Source: JABDKJ01 sp039028335 (lineage in GTDB: Bacteria; Bacteroidota; Bacteroidia; Flavobacteriales_D; JABDKJ01). From it: a DNA stretch of 14,366 bases. The stretch spans positions 1-14,366 of the forward strand of contig JBCCIF010000082.1 of assembly GCA_039028335.1 (NCBI GenBank), given 5' to 3'. The translations under genes were made by a program, and so were the position numbers. Below the pieces are notes generated by a model, which did no database searches, was not told the origin of the DNA, and was given only the letters and a program-made list of their open reading frames with translations. Shown here in pieces: positions 7,317 through 14,365 of the stretch; positions within the stretch are counted from its first letter, which is position 1; each line of letters starts with the position of its first letter.

Positions 7317-8290
7317 GGATCATAGATAAAATAATCGTAGTCCGACCACTCACTTATGCCTGAATAAGGGTTGATTCCTGTCGCACAGCGCACTTTCCAT
7401 TGGTACTCTTGACCGATGGTCAGCGAACTTCCATTAATGAATAATTGATTGTAAGGGGAGGTAGTGACAATGAAAGTATGGGGATCACTTCCTCCTAAAA
7501 GTCCACCTCGTACCTGACATCCTTCAGCATTCGGGAAAGCCTCCCAAATGAGGTGAACACCCAAAGGTGATTGAGAATAGTTTTGATTCAAGCCTAAAGG
7601 AGCATAAAAAGCATCCGCTTGACCGGCTATAATTCCCTCTTCATGACTTTGATTAATGCCGATTTTTTCAATGTATACTTGTCCGTTTGATTCAGCAGCT
7701 AATTTCATCCACCCATAATGCCAAAGATTGTTTTTTAAGACTCGTATTGCTAGGAACTCTCTTGACTGATTACACTGACCACAGATATTCCAAGAGACAG
7801 GATCAAAAAGATATCCGATTAAATACTCATGAAGGAGCGCATGTGCGGATGAAGAGAACGTGTTTGGTCCTATTGAATCATTCAAATTTTTGCCCCAAGA
7901 AGCCCCGGTAATCCAATAGCTTGGATAGTATCCAGCATAATTGAAGTTACACGCATTTACATCACAATCTATTCCCAAGGAATTGGTAAATCCTCCTGGT
8001 ACTACTACACTGGAGCTTACTTCAATTTGAGAAGTGTTCTCTAGTCTAGTAGTTAAATTTTCGGAAAAAATCTCTGGAAATCCTTCAGGACCAATGCCAT
8101 AATCCCTGAATCGAAAAACAAAATCGAGAACCGTTTCTTCGAAATTTATTTGAATTGTATCATAGTAAATTTGTCCTGAACCGTAATTGATAATGTCAAA
8201 GTCAATTTCTTGATTGATGTCATAAACCAAAACTTGAGATTGAATACTCAATCCTATTATAAGACAGATGAAGCTTATTGTTTTTCTCAT
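7313..8290 (-). CDS. Array gene 1 (sixth in transcription): secreted protein with C-terminal FN3-like module
   Basis: 325 residues. Signal peptide at 1-18 (ending QSQ), followed by VLVYDIN, the shared first mature strand of the family. The N-terminal domain is the most divergent of the six and the longest, with its own cysteines (DCDVNAC, NICGQC). It still contains the family core HYGWMKL...EKIGINQ...IIAGQ. The last 95 residues are the common module: LIWEAFPNAEGCQVRGG, DPHTFIV, LFINGSS, YQWKVRCATGINPYSG, ending YDYFIYDP. Two module cysteines (positions 28 and 72) could form a disulfide. It lacks the type A sorting domain. Its ATG overlaps the stop of the preceding array gene as ATGA, and its stop overlaps the convergent SGNH-hydrolase reading frame. 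Function unknown. Confidence 0.85.
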   Translation of the reverse strand: MRKTISFICLIIGLSIQSQVLVYDINQEIDFDIINYGSGQIYYDTIQINFEETVLDFVFRFRDYGIGPEGFPEIFSENLTTRLENTSQIEVSSSVVVPGGFTNSLGIDCDVNACNFNYAGYYPSYWITGASWGKNLNDSIGPNTFSSSAHALLHEYLIGYLFDPVSWNICGQCNQSREFLAIRVLKNNLWHYGWMKLAAESNGQVYIEKIGINQSHEEGIIAGQADAFYAPLGLNQNYSQSPLGVHLIWEAFPNAEGCQVRGGLLGGSDPHTFIVTTSPYNQLFINGSSLTIGQEYQWKVRCATGINPYSGISEWSDYDYFIYDP

Positions 8291-9183
8291 TGTTGGTAGA
8301 TAAAATAATCATAATTAGACCAATTGCTGATCCCTGAATAGGGATTGATGCCTGAAGCACAGCGAACTTTCCATTGATATTCTTCACCAATATTCAAGCT
8401 GCTTTCATTGATGAACAGTTCGTTGTATGGGGCTGTATGGATGATGAAGGAATGAGGGTCATTTCCTCCTGCTGGGCCTCCTTTTACTTGACATGCTTGG
8501 GCGTTCAGAGTAGTTGTCCAATTAAGATATATGCCATTTGACATATAGTTAATTTCAAGCTGGTTAGGAACCGCTGAGGAAATTGAGGACCCCATTTCTA
8601 TGGGAGAGTCAGGGGTATTTTCAATGCCTAATGCTATTAAATGAAGACTTATTTGGCCGTTTGCGTCATCTTCAATTGTATACTTTATCCAACTGTGATA
8701 CCAGTTTGCGTTGACTCTAAATTGGCAGGGAATGTATTGGGGTATCGAATTTGCGCCACAAACAAAGGGGAGTGGAAGTGTTCCGTCCCAAGCTGGAACC
8801 AAAAAGAAGTCTGCACCAATTATTCCTTCCATTGAAGTAGATGAGAAATTTCCTTCCGAAATATGGTCCATAACTTCATCATTAAAAAAGGTGCAATCAT
8901 CAGTGCCCAATTGAAAGGAAAATGAATTATCTCCCCAAATGGAAGGTGTATGGACCAAATGAATCGCACCATACTCATTATCTATGGGGACTGGTGGAAT
9001 CATATACACATCAATTTCGAAATGGATGCCTAAATGATTAAAGTCGAAAGAACATTGACTTCCAGCATAATTCGGATCTTGAATGAAGCCGGAACAAGTG
9101 AGGTCAATAGGAATCACACTCACTTGAGCTTTATATAGCGTGCAAAATATAAAACAACATACAATGAGTAAAAGTCTGTTCAT
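8287..9183 (-). CDS. Array gene 2: secreted protein with C-terminal FN3-like module
   Basis: 298 residues from the ATG at 9181-9183. The frame is open further up to 9267, but the start at 9183 gives a clean signal peptide (MNRLLLIVCCFIFCTLYKAQ) and the same ATGA overlap as its neighbours, so I chose it. The mature protein begins VSVIPIDLTC, then HLGIHFEI, a cysteine-containing middle, WYHSWIKY...IENTPDSPI (family core with HSW in place of HFGW), and a 93-residue C-terminal module (YLNWTTTLNAQACQVKGG ... YDYFIYQQ). The module differs from the others at several otherwise fixed positions (VKGG, NESS, CASG). Extracellular by inference. No enzymatic motif seen. Confidence 0.85.
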   Translation of the reverse strand: MNRLLLIVCCFIFCTLYKAQVSVIPIDLTCSGFIQDPNYAGSQCSFDFNHLGIHFEIDVYMIPPVPIDNEYGAIHLVHTPSIWGDNSFSFQLGTDDCTFFNDEVMDHISEGNFSSTSMEGIIGADFFLVPAWDGTLPLPFVCGANSIPQYIPCQFRVNANWYHSWIKYTIEDDANGQISLHLIALGIENTPDSPIEMGSSISSAVPNQLEINYMSNGIYLNWTTTLNAQACQVKGGPAGGNDPHSFIIHTAPYNELFINESSLNIGEEYQWKVRCASGINPYSGISNWSNYDYFIYQQ

Positions 9184-10064
9184 GGCTGATAAATGAAGTA
9201 ATTGTAATCCGACCAATCGCTCACGCCAGAAAAAGGATTGATGCCCGTTGCGCAACGGACTTTCCATTGGTACTCTTGACCCATAGTCAATGAGTTTCCA
9301 TTTATGAAAAGTTGATTGTATGGTGGTCCGCTAACAATGAAATTATGTGGATCATTGCCTCCGGCTGTTCCGCCTCTCACTTGGCAAGCTTGAGCGTTGG
9401 GAATGGTTGTCCAATTCAAATAAAGCCCATCTGGTGACTGTGAATAATTCAAGTTCAGGTTGATTGGAGAATTCAGTGAGCTTGTATGACCCGCGATGAT
9501 TGGCCAGTTTGGCGTATTTTCAATGGCAATTTGATCAATCCGTATAGAATTTGCTAACAATGGATCCCAAGAGCATTTCATCCATCCAAAATGCAGATCA
9601 TTGCCCATTTCAATTACCAGTCCTATATATGAATTTAAATCAAAATGAAGTTCTTCAAAGGGCACTGAACCTAAGGGGTCACCAAGCGAATAGCTGTCAT
9701 TAATGGCGCAAAATCCCAAATTAAGCAGTTGAGGGTCGAAATCTATTATTTCTCCATAAATTGATCCTTGGGTTTGAAAGAAAAAAATGGGATTAGCTGA
9801 GAAATAGGAATTTTCAAAAAAGCAAATTTTTGAGCTCCCATAGACTATTCCCTGAACGCTATCAAGTCCATGTCCTTGCCATTCGGAAATAATTTCAAAG
9901 GACTCTCCTAAAAAATCAAATTCAAAATAGCTGCAAGAATTTGAGGTATTTGGAACCAAGAAATCGCTTTGATCACACGTGAAATTCACATCAAAAACAG
10001 TCACTTGACTAAGAGATAAAAGAGAAAGTGAAATCATAAAATATGTTAGACAGAACTTTCTCAT
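9180..10064 (-). CDS. Array gene 3: secreted protein with C-terminal FN3-like module
   Basis: 294 residues. Signal peptide of about 19 residues, then QVTVFDVNFTCDQSDFLVP, with a close match to array gene 6 (NASCDQSDFLF, then CSYF.F.FLGE in both). The middle holds YIGLVIEMGNDLHFGWMKCSW and IAIENTPNWPIIAGH, which resembles beta-sandwich domains of other Bacteroidota secreted proteins in which a Y-G-W-V strand precedes a ...PI.AG end. The last 95 residues are the common module with Cys pair, NPFSGVSDWSDYNYFIYQP. The similarity of genes 3 and 6 along the N-terminal half shows that at least these two arose by whole-gene duplication. ATGA overlaps on both sides imply coupled translation. Confidence 0.87.
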   Translation of the reverse strand: MRKFCLTYFMISLSLLSLSQVTVFDVNFTCDQSDFLVPNTSNSCSYFEFDFLGESFEIISEWQGHGLDSVQGIVYGSSKICFFENSYFSANPIFFFQTQGSIYGEIIDFDPQLLNLGFCAINDSYSLGDPLGSVPFEELHFDLNSYIGLVIEMGNDLHFGWMKCSWDPLLANSIRIDQIAIENTPNWPIIAGHTSSLNSPINLNLNYSQSPDGLYLNWTTIPNAQACQVRGGTAGGNDPHNFIVSGPPYNQLFINGNSLTMGQEYQWKVRCATGINPFSGVSDWSDYNYFIYQP

Positions 10065-10963
10065 GGGTCATATATAAAATAATCATAATCCGACCAATCG
10101 CTAATACCAGAATAGGGGTTGATTCCTGTAGCACAGCGAACCTTCCATTGGTATTCTTGACCGATAATTAAAGAAGAGCCATTGATGAAGAGTTCGTTAT
10201 AAGGGGCCGTTGTTACAATAAAATTATGTGGATCATTTCCTCCAATTGGACCTCCGCGAACCTGGCAGGCCAAGGCATCAGGAGAAATTTGCCAGTTCAG
10301 ATAGATGCCTTCAGGAGACTGTGAATAACTCAAGCCTAGTCCAGAAGGCTGATTTGTGAGTGACCCAGAACCCACCACTAGAGCAGTATTTGGACTCGAC
10401 TCGATAACTACTTCCTGCAGGTGAATACCACTGACAACTTGACTCCAATCCCATTTTACATAACCGAAATAGTTTTCAGCGTTAATTGTAAGGTGAAATC
10501 CTAAATATGGCGGATTGTTACCCGCTGCTAGAATAGTCGCACCTGGTGGATAGAATGAGCCAAATTCATATTGTTCAAAATAGATCAATCCATTTGAATC
10601 GGACCAAGTTCCCGTTGAGTTGATGATTTCGCCTTCTTGAAATTCTCTGGCTACATAAGTCGAATAATTTGAATCAAATATAAAGTAGCCGTCCCAATTA
10701 GGGAAACTAATGCCCATCGCTCTTAGTCCATTCTGAATTTGATTGTTTCCATCTACCAGGACAGGAAATACGCTTGTTTGTAATTCAAATTCTTGCCCTA
10801 GAAATTCGAAAGATCCTAAGGGACAGTTGTATTCGGCAATAGAAGTTTCAGCATAACTGATTTCTTCCATTGCACAGTGGATGTCAAAGGGATAGACAAT
10901 TACCTGAGCTTTTGTTTTACAGACAAAAAGCAGAAATGCTACTATGTAATAATGCACTCTCAT
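10061..10963 (-). CDS. Array gene 4: secreted protein with C-terminal FN3-like module
   Basis: 300 residues. Signal peptide 1-19 (MRVHYYIVAFLLFVCKTKA), then QVIVYPFDIHC and SFEFLGQEFEL, the family start. The middle is specific to this gene (WDGYFIFDSNYSTYVAREF). The core is LGFHLTINAENYFGYVKWDW ... VVIESSPNTALVVGSG, then the 95-residue module YLNWQISPDALACQVRGG to WSDYDYFIYDP. Its last 33 residues differ from those of array gene 1 by one conservative change although the DNA has many synonymous differences. ATGA overlaps link it to genes 3 and 5. No catalytic motif seen; a structural, adhesive or ligand-binding surface role is a guess. Confidence 0.87.
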   Translation of the reverse strand: MRVHYYIVAFLLFVCKTKAQVIVYPFDIHCAMEEISYAETSIAEYNCPLGSFEFLGQEFELQTSVFPVLVDGNNQIQNGLRAMGISFPNWDGYFIFDSNYSTYVAREFQEGEIINSTGTWSDSNGLIYFEQYEFGSFYPPGATILAAGNNPPYLGFHLTINAENYFGYVKWDWSQVVSGIHLQEVVIESSPNTALVVGSGSLTNQPSGLGLSYSQSPEGIYLNWQISPDALACQVRGGPIGGNDPHNFIVTTAPYNELFINGSSLIIGQEYQWKVRCATGINPYSGISDWSDYDYFIYDP

Positions 10964-11901
10964 GGATCATAGGTAAAATAATCATATTGCGACCAATCAC
11001 TGATTCCGGAGTAGGGATTTATTCCAGTTGCACAGCGAACCTTCCATTGGTATTCTTGTCCTGCAGTCAACGAATTTCCATTGATGAAGAGTTCATTGAT
11101 AGGCGTGTTGGTAACGATAAAATTGTGCGGGTCATTTCCACCTATTGGACCTCCTCTGACCTGACAGGCTGCATCATTCGGTAAAGTTTGCCAATTCAGA
11201 TAAATTCCATTTGGATTGATTGAGTAGCTTTGGCTTAATCCAAATGGCCCCATTAAACCTGTAGTGTCACCCGCAAGAATTGGGGCGTTCGGACTGGATT
11301 CAATGGCCATAGCATTGCATTGAAAAGCAAAATTTCCACCTCCTGGATACAGTACTTCTATTTCTATCCAACCATAGTGGGTATTGCCATTTAATTCTAT
11401 TTGAAATCCTGCATAACCCGAGTAATAGTAGGTGCAAAGTATTTGAGGAGGCAATTGTTCAGCATAGTCTGCTACTCCAATGATAGGGTAGTAAAATGAT
11501 GAACTGGTTGAAATATCGAAGTCGTAGATCAGGTCTCCTTGTTCGTATGTGGATAAAGGAAAGCCAATACAATCTGGTGAGGGGGAAAATGATGAAGTAG
11601 AAAATGCCGCTTCGGTATTTGCACTTTGTATTTGGATCAAGGTATAAGCGGGTGTATAAATTGTATTGTCAAATGGGTCGATTGGTGGAGGGCAATAGAC
11701 AAATTCCGCTGTTATCGTTTCATCTAAAAATGAAACGGTGCTAATTTCATAAAAATTACATGACCCATCGGTTGCGAGATTTGGGTTGAAAGCATCATCT
11801 ATAACTCCGGTGTTGTATTCATTAAAATCAAATACCACGACTTGAGCATAACTATTCACTAAAAAGAAAAGGAGAAAAGAAAAAAATAGGGCCTTTTTCA
11901 T
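10960..11901 (-). CDS. Array gene 5: secreted protein with C-terminal FN3-like module
   Basis: 313 residues from the ATG at 11899-11901, which gives a standard signal peptide (MKKALFFSFLLFFLVNSYAQ). The frame is open to 11988, but that longer start would run into array gene 6 and bury the signal peptide. The mature protein starts VVVFDFNEYN. The middle is rich in Ser/Thr/Tyr/Pro (STSSFSPSPDC, PPPIDPFDN) and differs from the other copies. The core is YAGFQIELNGNTHYGWIEIE and MAIESSPNAPILAGD; the 95-residue module ends WSQYDYFTYDP. This is the only junction without an ATGA overlap: 13 bases separate it from the stop of gene 6, including an out-of-frame ATG followed shortly by TGA. Confidence 0.87.
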   Translation of the reverse strand: MKKALFFSFLLFFLVNSYAQVVVFDFNEYNTGVIDDAFNPNLATDGSCNFYEISTVSFLDETITAEFVYCPPPIDPFDNTIYTPAYTLIQIQSANTEAAFSTSSFSPSPDCIGFPLSTYEQGDLIYDFDISTSSSFYYPIIGVADYAEQLPPQILCTYYYSGYAGFQIELNGNTHYGWIEIEVLYPGGGNFAFQCNAMAIESSPNAPILAGDTTGLMGPFGLSQSYSINPNGIYLNWQTLPNDAACQVRGGPIGGNDPHNFIVTNTPINELFINGNSLTAGQEYQWKVRCATGINPYSGISDWSQYDYFTYDP

Positions 11902-11914
11902 TTTGGTTTTTTCA

Positions 11915-12790
11915 TTAGGGTTGATAAGTGAAATAGTCATATTCGCTCCAAGGAGTAATGCCAGAATAAGGATTAATTCCGGTCGCACAGCGCACCTTCC
12001 ATTGGTATTCTTGACCGATAGTCAAAGAATTGCCATTGATAAATAATTGATTGTAAGGCGGAGTGCTAATAATGAAATTATGCGGGTCGCTTCCTCCTGC
12101 TGGTCCTCCTCGAACTTGACAAGCCTGAGCATTAGCTATGGGAATCCAGTTCAGGTATATACCATCAGGATTCATGGTGTATGATTGATTTAAAGAATAA
12201 GGGCTGTTCAATGAAATTGTGCTTCCCGCCAGTATAGGCAAGTTGGGTGTGTTTTCTATTGCTATTTCGACCAAAGTTGTTCCAAATGCAAAATTATTGG
12301 CCCATTCGAACTTCATCCAACCAAAATGAAAATCACCGTTAATGGGCAAAACAATCCCAACATATCGGTTCATATCGGCATAAAAAGTCCAGGAAGGTGG
12401 TGAGCCAATCGGCATGCCGAAATCATAGTACTCAATCGCTGGACAGTAGGCTTCTCCCAAATTTTGAGAGTCGGATATTTCCTCGTTTAAGCTATAAAAT
12501 GGATTATTTTGAATGATTTGAAATGCAGCAGTGTTTGAAGGCTGGCCAATACAAATCTGGGCGGGGCCAACATAAACAGGATCGCCAAATGGATCTGTTT
12601 GCGGTCCTGTTGTATAGGACTCGATTGTATAGTTTTCACCTAGAAAAGAAAACGAAAAATAGCTGCAATCTGAATTTTGATCATCAAACAAAAAATCGGA
12701 TTGATCACAGGATGCGTTTACCACATAATGATCGATTTGACCTTGAATGAGACAAGGCAATAAATAAGTCAAAAAGAATAGCCTCTTCAT
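11915..12790 (-). CDS. Array gene 6 (first in transcription): secreted protein with C-terminal FN3-like module
   Basis: 291 residues. Signal peptide 1-17 (MKRLFFLTYLLPCLIQG), then QIDHYVVNASCDQSDFLF and CSYFSFSFLGENYTI, closest to array gene 3. The core is YVGIVLPINGDFHFGWMKFEW and IAIENTPNLPILAGS; the 95-residue module has AQACQVRGG, YQWKVRCATG and ends YDYFTYQP. It is the promoter-proximal gene of the six-gene operon and is divergent from der, with 98 bases between the two starts holding promoter elements for both directions. No T9SS type A domain, no lipobox after the signal peptide, so export route beyond the inner membrane is unclear. Function unknown. Confidence 0.87.
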   Translation of the reverse strand: MKRLFFLTYLLPCLIQGQIDHYVVNASCDQSDFLFDDQNSDCSYFSFSFLGENYTIESYTTGPQTDPFGDPVYVGPAQICIGQPSNTAAFQIIQNNPFYSLNEEISDSQNLGEAYCPAIEYYDFGMPIGSPPSWTFYADMNRYVGIVLPINGDFHFGWMKFEWANNFAFGTTLVEIAIENTPNLPILAGSTISLNSPYSLNQSYTMNPDGIYLNWIPIANAQACQVRGGPAGGSDPHNFIISTPPYNQLFINGNSLTIGQEYQWKVRCATGINPYSGITPWSEYDYFTYQP

Positions 12791-12845
12791 GAATGTTTGA
12801 TTAAAGCATGGCCAGAGATACTTTCCTTTTCCAGACAGGTTTTCT

Positions 12846-12871
12846 CAAATATAATCAATTTTAATATTCAA
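12846..12871 (-). promoter_or_regulatory. Probable promoter of the six-gene array
   Basis: TATATTTG on the minus strand (12853-12846) matches TAnnTTTG exactly. The nearest TTG (12871-12869) is 15 bases upstream, slightly short of the usual spacing. Transcription would start near 12840, giving a leader of about 50 bases before array gene 6. Confidence 0.5.
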
Positions 12872-12876
12872 TCGAT

Positions 12877-12884
12877 TACATTTG
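12877..12884 (+). promoter_or_regulatory. -7 promoter element of der, four bases before the start codon
   Basis: TACATTTG matches TAnnTTTG exactly and ends four bases before the TTG start of der. No clear -33 TTG is seen. Because this element normally lies about seven bases before the transcription start, the transcript would begin at or next to the start codon, implying leaderless initiation. Confidence 0.45.
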
Positions 12885-12888
12885 CGGC

Positions 12889-14220
12889 TTGGGAAACATT
12901 GTCGCTATAGTAGGTCGCCCCAATGTGGGCAAATCAACACTTTTTAATCGCTTGATTGAAAGGCGTGAAGCCATTGTAGATCCAACAAGCGGAGTTACAC
13001 GCGATCGCCATTACGGTAAGGCCGAATGGATTGGGAAAGAATTTTCGGTGATCGATACAGGTGGTTATGTCAAAGGTTCGGATGATGTTTTCGAAGAACA
13101 AATCAACCGACAAGTTGAATTGGCATTGGATGAGGCCGATATCATACTCTTCATGGTGGATGTAACGACCGGGATTACTGACTTGGATCAAGGTGTAGCC
13201 AATCTTTTGAGAAGAACGGATAAACCTGTAATTCTTGCCTGCAACAAAGTGGACAACAATAAATTGCGCCTTGATGCTGCCGAATTTTATCAATTTGGTT
13301 TAGGAGACGTGCACGAAATTTCTGCGAGCAATGGTGGTGGTACAGGTGATCTTCTTGATGAAATCGTTGCTCATTTTGAAGAAGAGGTGCAAGAGGAGGA
13401 TGAGTTGCCGCGTATTGCAGTGGTAGGAAAACCTAACGTTGGTAAATCCTCTTTGATTAATGCGATTTTAGGTGAGGAACGGAATATAGTTACCGATGTC
13501 GCAGGCACAACACGCGATTCTTTGGATACCCATTACAATTCCTTCGGCTTTGATTTGAAGATTGTTGATACGGCAGGAATAAGAAAGAAGAAAAAAGTGC
13601 ATGAGGACATTGAATTCTATTCCGTCATGCGCTCGATTCGAGCCATCGAGCACAGCGATGTTTGTATTCTCATGATCGATGCGGAGGAAGGCTTTCAGAA
13701 ACAAGACCTCAATATCTTCTATGTCATAGAAAAGAACAAAAAAGGGGTTGTCGTATTGGTCAATAAATGGGACTTGGTGCAAGACAAAGACTCCAATATT
13801 GTTAAGAAATGGACAGACGATATCAAAGAGAAAATTGCGCCATTTACCGATGTGCCTATCATTTATACGTCAACGCTTACGAAGCAAAGAATTCATAAAG
13901 CGCTTGAGACAGCAATTGAAGTGCACAAGCGCAGAACCACTAAAATTCCAACTTCAAAATTGAATGAGGTCATGTTGGAAGAGATCGAGCGATATCCACC
14001 ACCAGCATTAAAAGGCAAGTACATTAAAATCAAGTACATGATGCAACTGCCAACACACAATCCGGCATTTGCATTTTTCTGCAATTTGCCGCAATACATT
14101 AAGGAGCCTTACAAACGCTTTTTAGAGAATAAATTGCGCTCCCATTTCAATTTAACAGGGGTTCCAAGTCATAATGCTTGGCCAGCGCCTCCAGCGTCTG
14201 GCGGAAGGTCGGTGTTTTAG
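12889..14220 (+). CDS. der: Ribosome biogenesis GTPase Der (EngA), 3' end replaced by foreign sequence
   Basis: Der is the double-GTPase that binds the 50S subunit during its assembly. First G domain: P-loop GRPNVGKST at residues 9-17, DTGG at 56-59, NKVD at 119-122. Second G domain: GKPNVGKSS at 180-188, DTAG, NKWD. The C-terminal KH-like domain follows and is recognisable up to LTGVP (residue 426, base 14166). Native Der ends about ten residues later with a basic tail (xIxxRxK type). Here the frame instead runs 17 codons into GC-rich unrelated DNA before a TAG, so the last residues are not authentic. The start is TTG at 12889, giving the usual MGNIVAIVGRPN; the frame is closed by TAA at 12862-12864 and has no ATG between, so no alternative is available. 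Essential in bacteria generally. Confidence 0.95.
   Translation: MGNIVAIVGRPNVGKSTLFNRLIERREAIVDPTSGVTRDRHYGKAEWIGKEFSVIDTGGYVKGSDDVFEEQINRQVELALDEADIILFMVDVTTGITDLDQGVANLLRRTDKPVILACNKVDNNKLRLDAAEFYQFGLGDVHEISASNGGGTGDLLDEIVAHFEEEVQEEDELPRIAVVGKPNVGKSSLINAILGEERNIVTDVAGTTRDSLDTHYNSFGFDLKIVDTAGIRKKKKVHEDIEFYSVMRSIRAIEHSDVCILMIDAEEGFQKQDLNIFYVIEKNKKGVVVLVNKWDLVQDKDSNIVKKWTDDIKEKIAPFTDVPIIYTSTLTKQRIHKALETAIEVHKRRTTKIPTSKLNEVMLEEIERYPPPALKGKYIKIKYMMQLPTHNPAFAFFCNLPQYIKEPYKRFLENKLRSHFNLTGVPSHNAWPAPPASGGRSVF
14160..14172. other. Chimeric junction between der and uvrA
   Basis: Der homology stops after the codon for Pro426 (ends 14166) and minus-strand UvrA homology begins at about 14168. The two overlap or abut within a few bases, without any intergenic DNA, and base composition changes abruptly at the same place. 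This is most easily an assembly or library chimera at the contig end. Confidence 0.8.
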
Positions 14221-14365
14221 ACTTCGCCCAGGGTGCAAGCGCGCCATCCATCAGCGAGATCGTCTTGTCCGGAACCACAAGTTCCTCGTCAAAGAACATC
14301 TCGACGCCCAGACCGTCACAGGCGGGGCAGGCACCAAAAGGCGCGTTGAAGGAGAAAAGCCGCGG
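14165..14365 (-). CDS. uvrA: Internal fragment of uvrA from a different, GC-rich organism
   Basis: Read on the minus strand from 14365, the frame gives 66-67 residues beginning PRLFSFNAPFGACPACDGLG, the segment around the second CxxC of the first zinc module in excinuclease subunit A (E. coli: RLFSFNNPAGACPTCDGLG). It continues FFDEELVVP, GALAPWAKS and TLEALAKHYD in the family order. UvrA is the DNA-damage sensor of nucleotide excision repair. Both ends are missing: the window end on one side and the junction with der on the other. Composition and wording (ELVVPD, APWAKS) point to a proteobacterium, probably an alphaproteobacterium, not to the Bacteroidota host of the rest of the window. Confidence 0.85.

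Larger units (their letters stand above)
7316..12202 (-). repeat. Six dispersed copies of a ~285-base FN3-like C-terminal module
   Basis: Copies are at 7316-7600, 8290-8568, 9183-9467, 10064-10348, 10963-11247 and 11918-12202, each directly before the stop codon of one array gene, at intervals of 881-974 bases. The encoded 93-95 residues share Y/I-x-LNW, ACQV(R/K)GG, DPH-x-FI, LFIN, EYQWKVRCA, GINP(Y/F)SG, WS-x-Y-x-YF. The tryptophans, the final WS strand and the order of strands resemble a fibronectin type III fold, with two invariant cysteines 44 residues apart. Conservation runs to the last residue, whereas the region upstream in each gene varies. Confidence 0.85.

Noticed and set aside
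9184..9267. Longer start for array gene 2 at 9267
   Set aside because: It would overlap array gene 3 by 88 bases and put a charged segment before the signal peptide; the ATG at 9183 gives a normal signal peptide and the ATGA overlap seen at the other junctions.
11902..11988. Longer start for array gene 5 at 11988
   Set aside because: It lies inside array gene 6, and the internal ATG at 11901 is followed directly by a typical signal peptide.
7316..12202. CRISPR-like or other noncoding repeat array
   Set aside because: The repeats are ~285 bases long, 880-970 bases apart and are the coding 3' ends of paralogous genes.
14167..14220. A novel 17-residue C-terminal tail on Der
   Set aside because: The tail is the antisense of a uvrA fragment with different base composition; the native Der end is missing because of the junction.
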